64,000 nt of DNA from Phalacrocorax aristotelis (taxonomy: Eukaryota; Chordata; Aves; Suliformes; Phalacrocoracidae): NCBI RefSeq assembly GCF_949628215.1, contig NC_134278.1:109473277-109537276 (forward strand), read 5' to 3'. The position numbers and the translations under genes were made by a program. A model generated the notes under the pieces. It was not told the DNA's origin and did no database searches. It saw only the letters and a list, made by a program, of their open reading frames with translations. Shown here one piece after another: positions 13,603 to 25,534 of the stretch (positions are counted from its first letter, which is position 1; every line of letters begins with the position of its first letter).

Positions 13603-13679
13603 GGGTTTGGTTTGGTTGTTTGGGTTTTTTTTGTTTGAGTTGTTTATTGTTTTGGGGGGTGGGGGGTTGTTTTGTTTGC
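13603..13679. repeat. G/T-rich low-complexity tract
   Basis: The plus strand is almost only G and T (GGGTTTGGTTTGG, then TTTGGGGGGTGGGGGG), with two isolated A. It gives a Gly/Phe/Cys/Trp-rich open frame that I regard as compositional. There is no fixed repeat unit. Confidence 0.75.
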
Positions 13680-15918
13680 TTTAAAGTGGGCCTGAAGCCA
13701 GTACTACTTTTCAAGTCCCAGCTTCTGTATTTTTGTTATTGTTTGATAATCTCAGCTTCCATTTAAGATACAGACAACATTAATATATTAATCTATTTAA
13801 GGCTTCCAGGTAAAAAACCCAGAAAACTTCAAAGGTACAAACAGGCCAGACAATGACACCCCCATGTCAAACTACCAGGTTTTATAATACAGCTTCATGA
13901 TTTCTGAATTGATAAAATTAGCAATACCAACTGCTACAGTCAGAAGTCAACCCTAACCCTCAACCTGGTGATAGCACCACACCAAAACATTTGTGCATCA
14001 CAAGCCAGCACCCAGTAGAAATATTTTCCCTGTTTTACAACTCCCTTAAATCTTCATTTATATAATACGAGATTGAAAAACACTTATGGCTCTCACCTTA
14101 CTGCTTTCTACAATACTTTTTGCCAAGCAAAATTAAATTTCTATGCAAGCTGAACACAAATCATTCTTGGATAAAACTAAAGAGGATTCTCATAATGACG
14201 GTGCACAGTTACATTCTGTTATACACAGGTGTACATCCTCTGTGATTTCGCCAGCAGCCCTACAGTGGCTGAGAGGTGACGTGAGTACAGTCCAGGGAGA
14301 GGGTCACCCAGTGGGTGGGAGATGGCTGAGCATAGATTTCAAACACAGCAGCTTCTGACCTGGGCTCATTCAGCAATGCGGAACAGCAGCAAGACTCACA
14401 GCAGTACGTGTTACGAGGATACCAGTTAGGACAAGTCTTACAGGCAGCGACACAGGGCTACTAGTGACAGTGCTAGTGCAATGCTTATGCTGTGGAAATC
14501 CACCTGATTGTAGGATTTTTATGGTCCCAGTATGCTATTGTATTGGTACGTGGATTACACCAGAGGAAGCTTTCCTCCTACTGAATGTGAACAAACTATT
14601 ATTACAGTTAAAACCTTAGTGTTTTGATACCTACTTGTGCAGAGTCACAAGTGAAATCATTCTGCCTTCAGGTGGCCTCAAGGGTGAATGCTTTTGGAAG
14701 CACAAACTACTATTAAAATAAAGAGGGAGATGAATATGTATTTATATGTCACCTGGTCACAAAAACACTTCACACACTTTACAGACAGTATGGCTTGTAA
14801 TTAAGGTCATTCGAGGCTTGGCATCATAAAACTCTACCAATTAACAACTTTGCCAAATTCTTATTGTTTAGGCAGAAATACTTGGTACCAGGTGTCTGCC
14901 TTTGCTTGGTATTTCTGTTTCTAAGAGAAAACTTCAACTGTAACAGCTTAGCTCTTTCTGAAAATGTGGCTAACAAAAATGTATAATCTCTTTCCTCAGC
15001 CTATCATAATTGCTATAGACTTTTTCTTCAAATAGTCCTAGGGATCTATCAGCTCTGAAGTAACGAAATGAAACCTGCCTTTGCCTCTTCTCTGGTAGTT
15101 CAATCAACTAAATAAAACAGAACAAATTAAATTCACAGAAATGAAACCGAACTATCCTGCACAGTCATTAAAAGCATATCCTGATTTCCTGGGTGAACAA
15201 TTTGACACTACGATGTGCTTTGCAAAACTGCTGAACGTTCACAGTAACAACTAACATCAACAGGTAATGGGCTTTGACAATACCCTAGGCTTACAGAACA
15301 CCAGCACAGCACAATTTCAGTCCACACATTGGATCTACCCATCTAGTATAACTCTTCCTTGTCTTTGCTTTCCCCATGTTAATCTCTTTTCCAAGCAGGC
15401 TACCGTGGTCCCTTGTCATAGGCACATCTAAGCCAGTGGCAGACATGCGGATGAGATGTAGCAATAGCCTTACTGGGGTTGAGTTCTGTTACCCATTATA
15501 CATTAGCATGGCCAGTTCTAGCAAATAGAAAGCACAGATCTAAGGCAGCAAAACCCCTGCTGTAGGGATTATGTCAGGTGAGGGAAAGAGTACATAGGCA
15601 AGTCATCCAATTCAGAGGTGCTACAACACCCATCTATTCACTTTACCCTCTGAGTTTATCACCCCTGTTGCAGAAGCAAAGCAAAGAACAAGACCTTGCT
15701 TCCACTACTCCAATTCAGAGTCAACTTTACCTGCCCTGGTAGGATTCACTACCTCCACATACCTACACCACCCTGCCACCCAACATAGCTACTTGGTAGC
15801 AGACACAGCAGAAAGGGGAGCATACACACCTTCCACTGTTGCAGGTCATAGATTAGCATCTTTATTCAAACTGCTGGAAGCAGCTAGAATTTGGCTACAT
15901 GCCACCTTCTTGCCACCT

Positions 15919-15934
15919 CTACTAGAGGGCAGCA
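15919..15934 (+). promoter_or_regulatory. Weak CTCF-like motif
   Basis: CTACTAGAGGGCAGCA fits the AGRKGGCRSYV half of the CTCF consensus exactly. It differs in the second base of the CCA block and in the bases upstream of it. The core orientation is plus. One such match in 46 kb is expected by chance, so confidence is low. Confidence 0.2.
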
Positions 15935-16746
15935 AGCCATGGCAGAGGAGCAGTTTAAACTGCCAGCAGCAACACCGGTGGTGCCCTTTCTTATCTAGGC
16001 AACAATTGTATACCTGCCTGGGGCAGTGGAATAACCTTGCTCTGGCCCTGCAGATATGCACTATAACAAGGTGATATGCTGTAGTGCTGACATGAATTAT
16101 TTTAGCTGCTCTGAGAAAAAGCAAAAGCATAAACTTTTGCAATGGCCTCTAGTGACAAGAGGATTATTTTGCTACAATAGCAATGTAGTCATCCTACCCC
16201 CCAAGAAGGAAATGTGCCATTAAAAGTGCACATATGCTGCATATACAGAGATGTTATAGACACAGCCCCATTAGTATCACTCCCTGGCATTTCTTAATTA
16301 TTTTTTCTCAGGACCATCATGCTGATTAGAAAATATTTATCATAAGAAGCTAATGAAGAGAAAAATAAGCCCTTTCAAAATGCTCTCAGGATTCATTTCT
16401 CTGTACTTTCTTTTAAAAAATGGGTAAAGCTGTGATTTTGCCTGAGTTGGAATCGCTTATATCAAGGACAGGTCAGACACTAAGTCAGTACTTGCTCTCT
16501 CTGCGGTGCCTCAGCTGAGCCCAAAGCTTGCCTGTGATACCAGGACTGCTCACTACAGAGCTGGTAGGCAGAAAGCAGTGGGGGAGGCTGTGAGTTTCCA
16601 GCAAAGTTCCTGAGGCGTCAGCAGACCTTTTTAAGCTTTAACAAGTTATCCACCCTTAAGACCAGGGTGGGGGTGGGGGTTTTTATTTAAATGATATTTT
16701 TATACTATATATTTAATATATGGTTTTGTATTAACACATCAGTGTG

Positions 16747-16767
16747 TATATATATATATATATATAA
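16747..16767. repeat. (TA)n microsatellite
   Basis: About ten TA dinucleotides follow GTGTG. This is a short simple repeat that is likely to vary in length. It sits in a broader AT-rich stretch (16680-16770). Confidence 0.9.
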
Positions 16768-17733
16768 TCTGCTTGGGAGAAGTTTCCTTGCTTAAATTAC
16801 AGAGAATAATTTTTACATAATTAACTCGATATCGGTTTCTTTTCTTTGAGGACCCCAGTAGTAAAACTTACTAAAAAAACCTAACGAAAAACCCCACCCC
16901 CTCCCAAAGCATTGGGGATGCTGGCCAGGAGCTGTAACCTCTCCAGCCTACACAAATGTACCTAGAAAAGTATTTGCATCTGCTCCTTTACACCTGATCT
17001 AGGGCTACACCAACTCTGCACAAACATGGCAGGATAACATAAAGGGCAGTGGAAGATGCATGTTTTAGACTTCTGACTCTGGGAATATCTCCCTCCCCGT
17101 TGCAACACTGCCTGCAAAACTTTCCTCTCGTACTGCTAAAATACCATCTCCTCAGATCTTATTCAATTGCCCACCTTCACCAAGAGCCATACATTTTCAT
17201 TTAAGTACAAAGCTCCACCTTTCGACTAAATTAACGGACAAAATAGGGGAGTACTAACCCTAAATTCTCACCACTCTTCTTGAGGGACTGTCACACCCCT
17301 CCCCCTACTCACTGTCTGCGTTTGGTCTACTTTGACCATTTCTGACACACAGAAGTAAATTACTTCTAAATCTGTACAGCAACACATTTATCACTGATTA
17401 AGTATACACATGTCATCCTTTCATCAAGCCCACAAAATCGTCTTGACAGAAAGCAGTAACCACCCCCAGACAACACTACTCCACTCAAACATCAGCCAAC
17501 AGCATGAGTGTGACATCCAGCAGGAACATGGCCTGGGAGCATCTGCCTTTGAGTCACGCATATGGCAAGACTTCCCAAATGCTGATGGGCCTACGGATTT
17601 TAAACACACCTAAACTCTTCAGTGAAGCAGCTACAGTTAACTGACCACAAGCCTTATAGAAGAATGCTGTTGATTGGGTATATACTGGTACAAAGAGTCA
17701 GATGCAACTTAGGTAAAACTACTGCTGGAGGGG

Positions 17734-17756
17734 AAAAAAAAAAAAAAAAAAAAAAA
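17734..17756. repeat. Poly(A) homopolymer, 23 nt
   Basis: This is an uninterrupted run of 23 A preceded by GGAGGGG. I looked for a retroposed body upstream and a target-site duplication around it and saw neither, so I treat it as a simple repeat rather than a retrogene tail. Confidence 0.9.
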
Positions 17757-18056
17757 GAGAAACCAACAACACACCACACCAAACCATCTCTGGTTGAAGG
17801 TAATGCTCCCACAGGAAGGGAAGCACCTCCTACAAAAAGGGCTGTGCAGCACACGTATAAGCAGTATCATTCATAGGTAAGACAGGAATAGGGGTTTACC
17901 AAGAGCACACAGGGACAGTAAGCAACATGCGATCCACATAGTCATACCCAAGGCTTTACTGCAGACTGGCACAGATAAAATGCAAATGCACTTAATATTA
18001 TGTGCACAATACATGCCACAATATCAACGTGCCCCTGCTCAGATGATGAGGCTTGG

Positions 18057-18139
18057 TTTTTTATTCTCACTTTTTTATTATTCTCTAATATTCTCTTTTT
18101 TTAAGTCTCTTTTTTATTATTCACTTTTTTAATTATTTG
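18057..18139. repeat. T-rich imperfect tandem repeat
   Basis: This holds roughly five or six degenerate copies of a 14-16 bp unit of the form TTTTTTATTATTCTCT (for example TTTTTTATTATTCTCT, TTTTTTAAGTCTCT, TTTTTATTATTCACT). The plus strand is pyrimidine-rich with regularly spaced A. Confidence 0.7.
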
Positions 18140-21100
18140 TCTGAAAACACTAGCCTGACCACTGAAGGGAAGATGGCAAGGGTGTATGCTCAGTTTTCCA
18201 GCTGCATCACACTTGAATGGGAGCTCTCCCTGCGAGGGGAACACAAAAGCGGGACTTGCCACCATCACCCCACACGGTGCCTGCACATGCACCTCAGCAG
18301 GCAGCCCCACAGCAGGGGAGCTGGGCTGGGGGCAAGGGGAAGCTACAGCACATAACTGTGTACAGACGTACTCAGAACACATAGGGCAGAAGAACTGCAC
18401 AGAAGTATGTTTGCTTTGCAGCTTTCACTGGTGATGAGAAACTTGTGATAGGTGGGACATACAAGACTTCCTTACAGTCTTCAGGAAAAGACAGAGAAAT
18501 CCTTGAGGAAAAAAATTAATTTTAAAAAAATCAGCATCCAGATAAAAATCTATTCTACCCAACACATTCAATGTCTTTAATACAAATCACACTCTGATGG
18601 ATGAGACTGATAGGTAAGGTAAGAAAGGGAGAAGTTTCAGGCACATAAGATGCAAGCGCTTTGTCTATGAAATAGGCGCAGAAAGCCTTGTCTTTAATTT
18701 TTCCATGCATTTTGAGATTTACAGCGGGGGACACTGTATAAACATAATATTTTGCATACTTTGGCTGATTTAGTTCTAATCTTCACTCCTATACAAAATA
18801 CGCAAACATCTGTGTAAACTACTACTTCTGAGAGCTCCACCCATGCTCTTGTGCAAGCACTAGTGAAACAGGTACATGACCCTCCCTAAGCAGGAGTCAG
18901 CCTTTCCCAGCAGTAGCTGCATCCAGAGATACCAGAAGACCCCAGAGCAGAGCTGACCACTGCAACACCAGCAAGGAAGGGCAGCATCCCAGCCCTACGC
19001 ACAGCCCCTGCCCCGCTCGCTGCCCAGCCCATCCTTGCTGCCCATAAGCACTACAATCTTAAAGAGCACTAGGTACCAAAAGTTTACTCAGCTCTGAAAC
19101 CGTGCCGTCTGTTGGGGACACAGCGCTGCCACCCACACTGGGACCCACTCCCCCCAGGGCAGAGGGCATAGACTTGCAGGGAACAGCTCTGTACTGCATC
19201 ACTGTCTGAGCAAAAGGGACACGCTGTCCCCAATAGGTACAGCAGTCACCAGCTGCTGCAGTGACAACCTATCGCAAGTGGCCTTTTGAGTCTTTTCTGG
19301 GCCATTTTGTGATCCTGGGCATATATCAGGTGGTGCAACAACCACCAGTCTGCCCAAACCAAACTTAAGTCTTCCCTTCCCAGTCTCCAGTCCCACACTG
19401 TGTAATGGGAGACCCATTCCCACTGTGACCTGTTCCCAACATGACTATTGTCATTCCAAAACAGTATTTGCCATTTCCAAAGAGTTTCTGGGTGACCACC
19501 AAGGCCTCGCTAAAACCAAGACCCTTAGTGGAAGGACTGCAAGTTTTCTCTTTGTACAACACCTCTCAGAGTGCTGGTTCAGGATGGGGATGCCAACATC
19601 TCACAGTAAGGCAAGCAAACACCCAGGACTTAGCGAAGTCTACCAAACACGGCCTATTCAAGCAGCTAGGCAGGATGACACAGTGAAAAGGGAAAGGGGA
19701 AAAGGGTTCATCGCCTGGCTGTGCTGAACCTAATAAAAACAATAAAAAGGGAAAAAAGTTTTAATTGCTCTGGGGCTTAGTAAACAAGCAGTTGATTTTG
19801 AGTCTGGGAGTTAATACCAACACAACAGCTGGCCTTCAGAACGCATTTACTAATATAGCAACTTGTAATTAATACAAGGTCATCACTAAAAATTACCAGG
19901 CCAATTTGCTGTTAAATAGCTTCCTCCAGGGGATATGTCCATGTTGGAGTACGAACTACTGCATTGTGTCCACAAAAACAGACAGCCTGTGCAGGACCCA
20001 CAGTCCCTGTCACCATACGGGGCTCCCCATGCCCTCCACATCTATTCATGCCCAGGGCCCTCTCTCCCCTCACCACCCCGCAGATCAAAGTGGTCTTCTG
20101 TTCCCCAGCAGACCAACATGCTACAATACCCACAGCATCCAAGCCTGCTGGACGTCTGTGTTGAGGTTGACAGCAATGAGCCAACACTTGTAGAATAAAA
20201 TTGTGCAACAGCTTTTGGGCTGGTTCCACCTGCATTCACTTGCCCAGGCATCACAACCTTCTAGAGAAATGGAGACCATAACAGTTGTAACCCTCACACA
20301 GTTCCCTCCACAAGGCACTTCCTACTGCAGATCAAGGTCTTCCCAAACAACCTTGTCCATAAGTCACTTTGTCCTGGAAACCTTCCTCTGGGTGAAGTCC
20401 ACATAAATAGAAGTTTCAAGCAGCTGGTGGAGGGCAGCATTTCATTTCTTACGCAGCAGTTTCTTCATTTCCTTCAGATACACAAATTTCTGTCCTAATT
20501 TTACATAGAGGGCTGGAATGGCACGTGTAGGTGAGTGCTACCAATTCCCACACTGTCCCTGTTCGTCATTTGCTTGGAAGAACATGACACTCTCCACATC
20601 CTGGATGCTTACCTAAACCTTCCCAACCCCACCCCTGGTTTCAATGCACAGACTAAAACATCCAATTTGTCGCTTATTTTCCAGAATTTAGATGAACCCT
20701 CTCATGAAGTGAGGCAGCAAGAACATTCCTTTTTCTGCCTCAAGGGCAGAGACAGCTTGCGCTGACTAGTGCCCTTTGCCTTTCACCGCCATTCTTCCAC
20801 GCTTCGCCTGACAAGATTTCCAGCCCTCACTGTGATGGTAGGCAGCCTTGTGCTGTATCAGTATGGAGGCAGGACAAAAGCTTCCACAGAGGGTTGCTAG
20901 ATGATTTCTGCTCCTGCTGGAAGATGCAGCAGAACTGGTACCTGCTGCTCAGCCTGACTAAGCGGTCTACCTGATGTCAAGATGGCAACACAGGGAAGGT
21001 AGGGGGAGAGACGGGGCACTGTGGAGACAATCAGAGGAGTTTCATACTGCCATTTGAGGGTAGCTCCTGCCTCCAGCTCCTACCAGGACTTTTGCAATAG

Positions 21101-21966
21101 GAAGGAGCATGTTAACACAGCTATAAAGCTGAGCAAAACCAGAGGGGAAATACCAGGTGAGAGGAAATCCAGAGTCTATCCATTAGTGCCACACGCCAGC
21201 AGTAACCAGCCTAGTCATTGTCTTCTCAGCCTTACCTTGGCATCTACCAGTACAACCACATATCAAGGAACAGGCTCGTTACCCCTATACACCCTTATGC
21301 ACAACAGAACAAATAACAGATAATTTCATATCACTTAAATACCAGCTTCACCCATGTCTTATCTGACTTCTTCCCTTGTGCTTCACTTAAAGGTATTTAA
21401 AAAAGGAACAAGATTAGCAGTTCAAAAGATAATGTTTAAAGAAGTTTTTTACGGTAAAATAATGCATGTATTAATTGGGGTAGGCATGAGGAACTGGGCT
21501 ACTCAAGACCAAATCCTGCCTTGTACTTTTTCTTAAGCAAGTCAGCGGACTTGCCAAGGCCTTTGACTTCAGGGCAGCAGAGTTATATATTTTCCAGTTT
21601 TGCAACATATTTCACTTTAGGGGTAAATAAGCTCCTTTTCAGTCTGCATGCAACATGCAAAACACCTCACAGTGATCTTGCTAAACAGTTTTTCACAGGG
21701 CAAGCAAATAAGTGTTTCTTTTTATCCTTTCTGAAAATTTCATATTCTTGAATCTCTTACAAGTCTGGGAAGGTGGAACTAATTCGTAAATAAGGTCCTG
21801 GGAACCACACATGTCCATGGCTTGGCAGGACCACAGCCATGAATGAGTTCTTTCATTTTCAGCATGTTTGGTAACTTGGGTTAAAGAGCAAATGGTGGTT
21901 TTGATAGAATATTTCAAAACACAGAACAACTAGAGTGCTACAGTTACCTTTACCTAAAAGAGACTC

Positions 21967-21996
21967 ATAATAATAATAATAACAACAACAACAACA
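21967..21996. repeat. (TAA)n followed by (CAA)n
   Basis: Five TAA-type trinucleotides pass directly into five CAA trinucleotides. This is a compound microsatellite in which one base substitution has spread through half of the array. Confidence 0.85.
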
Positions 21997-23742
21997 TACT
22001 TTTCAAAGCATTCCTCTCCATACCTCCTAAAGTAAGCAAAGGTGCTTCAAAAACATGAGGAGCAGTGCTCTAATTTAGTCTGGCTAAATGCAAAGTTGAA
22101 AAAAGTGGGGAAGAAAGGAAGAGGTTTGCAGCAGATTAAACAGAACAGAATTCACACGTGAAGCTGCAAGTGGAAATGTGTATTCATTTTCTGATTTGTC
22201 CTGTAAATTACCGTATAGCATTGCTGCTGTGCCAAAACTGATGCACCTACTTGTGATCTGCACCAAACCTACACAAGTTTGTAGATTTATGACCTTTATA
22301 ACACACCCCCTGTACATTCAGAGATAATCAGACTACTCTTGGGGGTGTTTGGCCGCAAGAATTCAGTTGTAGCATTGGTGCCTGTATTTGGAAAAAATTT
22401 ATAAGCAAGAAACATATAAGGTAATAAAATACTTCAGACTGCAAATAAAGCTGTCTGATCTCATCTTGTGAGCATGCTGATGGTAAGCCCACAGAAGGAA
22501 GTGGCAGATTCAGGAGGGTTTGGGCATAACACACAGCAAAACCACTCATCCCCCTCCCAAGCACCAAACACCCAATGAAAGATTTGCAGATGCAAACTGT
22601 GGTGATTTCCATCCTTCAAGGAACCTCTTGGAGCATTTTTTGGAGATCAGAGTCTCATTAATTTATGATGGACAAAATGAAATCTAACCTTAAAGAACCT
22701 GGAAGCAAAGCTCACATACTAAGAGCTGCAAGTCAACCTACCTGCCCTGTAACCTGAACAGAAAAAAGTAGAATTTCCTGAAAATTATTAGCACAAGCTG
22801 AAGCATGAAGTTGTTAAAAATATCAGCATCAAGTTAATGGTTGGTTTGGAGATTCTGTTCCTTTCAGGATCATGTTTTATACTCCTCTTCAGGGAATATT
22901 TTTATCTTAGCCTCAACCGTATTTCTACATTATTTTCTAAATTATTATCATTGCATGTTATATTCCAGGTCAGCTGTTTAAGCTATCATACATCTAACTG
23001 AAATTTAAACAGGAAGTAAAGGAAAAAAATTGAGGTGAATTTAACTTTTTCTGGCTGTCTCAGGTAATTTTTCCCAGAATGTCAAAGCTAGAAAAGACTA
23101 TTAATAAATTTAGCACCAATATCCTGCCATAACTGTTTATTCTGGCCAGATAAAACCACATTTGGTGGTAAAAACATTGATTTCCTTTCAGCATCCTAGC
23201 CTGGAACAGCAAAAGCTTTGTTTGTAAAAATCCAAATAGCTTTTTCTCTCCAACCTGTCCAATTGGCTTACATGTAACAACCCTTGCTGTAGGGGACAGA
23301 ATGACCATTTACACTCTGAATTGCAGACCATCCAATTTCTGCGACTAAGCTACACCTCAAAAAACTTGACTTATACTGGATAAAGATTATCAAGGCTTCA
23401 GCATCCTCCTTCCTTCTAACATGAACTCAGTAGATTATTGACTTTTTAAAAATATTTACCGTATTTATGGGAAGATGCTTTCATGAGATAGCTCGGAGAA
23501 ACATTTTTTTTTGTTCAAAAGGCAATCTATGTACAAGAGAGCCACTGGAGTTGGGGCAAGACCAGCTGCCAGGCATCTGGCAGGTTTGTCAGCATTGGCA
23601 CACATGCTGGATATCTGGCAGTTAGCTTTTGCATCTGTTAGTTTCAGCAAGAGCCATAGCTACGTCGAAAGCCACAAAGGCATGTCCTGGTTATTTTTCA
23701 TGGTGTCTGTATTGCTATAACACATTCTATGTTCACTCCCTT

Positions 23743-23760
23743 TTGTTGTTGTTGTTGTTG
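23743..23760. repeat. (TTG)n microsatellite
   Basis: Six TTG-type trinucleotides follow CCCTTT. It is short and low in information. Confidence 0.85.
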
Positions 23761-23898
23761 ATTTTTGAGGTGTCCATGTGTCGTGTCCCCTGTCCCCCCT
23801 CCAGTAAGAAGGCATGTGCCCAAGTTTGCCTGGGATGGCTGGGTGATAACTGGAAAAGATCCACCATTAATATACCAGGACTTTTTATACAGATACCT

Positions 23899-23925
23899 GT
23901 GTGTATATATATGTATATATATATT
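23899..23925. repeat. (TG)n(TA)n compound microsatellite
   Basis: GTGTG is followed by two TATATATA blocks separated by TGTA. It is similar in structure to the run at 16747 but is interrupted. Confidence 0.8.
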
Positions 23926-25457
23926 TGTCAGGGTCCTCTAGACACTAGAATAACTGTCCCACAGAGGCAGTACTCCACCTTCTCATGCTGCACTGTCCAC
24001 CAACAATAAATAATCCACATTAAAAAATAAGAGGAACAATTTCTGTTAATGTAATTCCATGTGGTTTAGCTTGTCAACTTTTTAATTTATTTTGGGCAAT
24101 ATGGTAACAAATAATAAACCTGTAGGTTTAGTGCTGTGATGAACACTGCTGGCTAGCCTAGGACCACTAGCACTCTTCCCTGAACACCAAAGAAAGCGAA
24201 CACTTCACTAAAAACAGGAAACCACATTTTAGCAAGTCTAAAGTCTATTTTCATGAGCATTTCGAGGGCAGTATAAGGATATATCAATCCTGAACACACA
24301 GTCTGACCCTGTCCAACTGCTCACCCCACATTGAGACCAGCACAAACAACAAGAAGGCCACAAAGCAAACCAGAATTGGGAAGCTAATCTCGGCAAAAGA
24401 TAAGTATTTGGGCTGTATTTGCTGAGCTGCTTTCATTTGGACCTGTTTCCCAAGCTGGCCTGCAGGTATGCCTCTGTCGGCACACACTGGGGATGTGTTT
24501 GGAGCAGGGAGATGCCGGGACAGCTTTTGGCAGTGGGTGCAGCTCAGGTGTCAAAGCAGACACACGAGCACTGCAACCCGATGCTGAGAGAGGGCCATTT
24601 AGCCCTGCAGGCTTTGGAAATGTTCTAGGGACCCTGGCCCTGCCAGCACCTCCCCACTAGCACTTGCTGTTAGCTTCAAATTGTGCAGTGTCCCCACTTG
24701 TATCTCATTCCAACAGGAAAGTAGTGTCATGACTCAAATGACACCAGCTGCACACCTCTCGGCAATGGCTGTCCATTTTCACTAGTGCAAATCCTGAGTT
24801 CACCACTTGTCTGGTGTTGGTGCTTAGGCACTCTCAGACTGAATAGTCCTCACATCACAAATGGTGCCATAACTTGGGCAGACCAAGTCAAATTGGGTAG
24901 GTTGTGAGTTAGCTGAGGCTGAGATTTACCATCTTGCCAAGGCAAGGTTTTGCACTGCTTATCTCTTGCACAAGCCTTGTGTGCAGAAGGGACCCTGCCA
25001 GGAGATCTGGGCAGAAGTTGTCTCTCTACCAACACCAGGTGTTTACAACACATGCAAATTTTACCTTTCCAGTTAAAGGCTGCTTTCAGAAACACAGACC
25101 TTCTTAGTGATAATGCCTCAGCATATATCATCTGTCAAAGTGGGGTGGCTGGGGTTTTCACATCCTTACCAATACATCATCTTAAGATTTCTGCAACATT
25201 TTACATTTACCCACTCCAGGCAACTATCTCTGGTACCTAAGGTGATTTTATTGTCATGTTACTGCATTGCTTGCTATCGCTATTCTGCAAGGAATTATTT
25301 ATGGTCAAATCTATGCTAAGAGAAGTGAAGTTGATTTTCTTTGCTGTTGGATCATAGGAAAACAAAACATTTAATATTTGCAAAGAACTTTGAAAACATC
25401 TAGGGGAGAAAAGCAGAAGACAACCATCCCTGGTAATATTACAGAATGAATATAGGT

Positions 25458-25534
25458 GGGGGGGGGGGGAATAAAGCTAGGTAGCTTAAAAAAAAAAAAA
25501 AAAACACAAAACACCCAAACAAAAAAAAAAAAAG
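25458..25534. repeat. Poly(G) and poly(A) low-complexity segment
   Basis: A run of 12 G (25458-25469) is followed 18 bp later by a run of 17 A (25488-25504), then an A/C-rich stretch with a second A run ending near 25532. The segment encodes poly-Gly then poly-Lys in one frame, which explains the long open frame that starts here. Confidence 0.85.

Larger units (their letters stand above)
13103..18056. other. Intergenic flank, no gene seen
   Basis: This is non-coding. It contains a G/T-rich tract (13603-13679), a weak CTCF-like motif (15919-15934), a (TA)n run (16747-16767), a G-rich triplet of runs at 16665-16679 and a poly(A) run (17734-17756). Open frames up to 98 codons appear on both strands over the same bases and show no family resemblance. 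Confidence 0.5.

Noticed and set aside
16665-16679. G-rich GGGTGGGGGTGGGGG as a quadruplex
   Set aside because: Only three G-runs are present, so the standard four-run pattern is not met without splitting a run.
17734-17756. Poly(A) run as the tail of a retroposed gene
   Set aside because: No coding remnant upstream and no target-site duplication were found.
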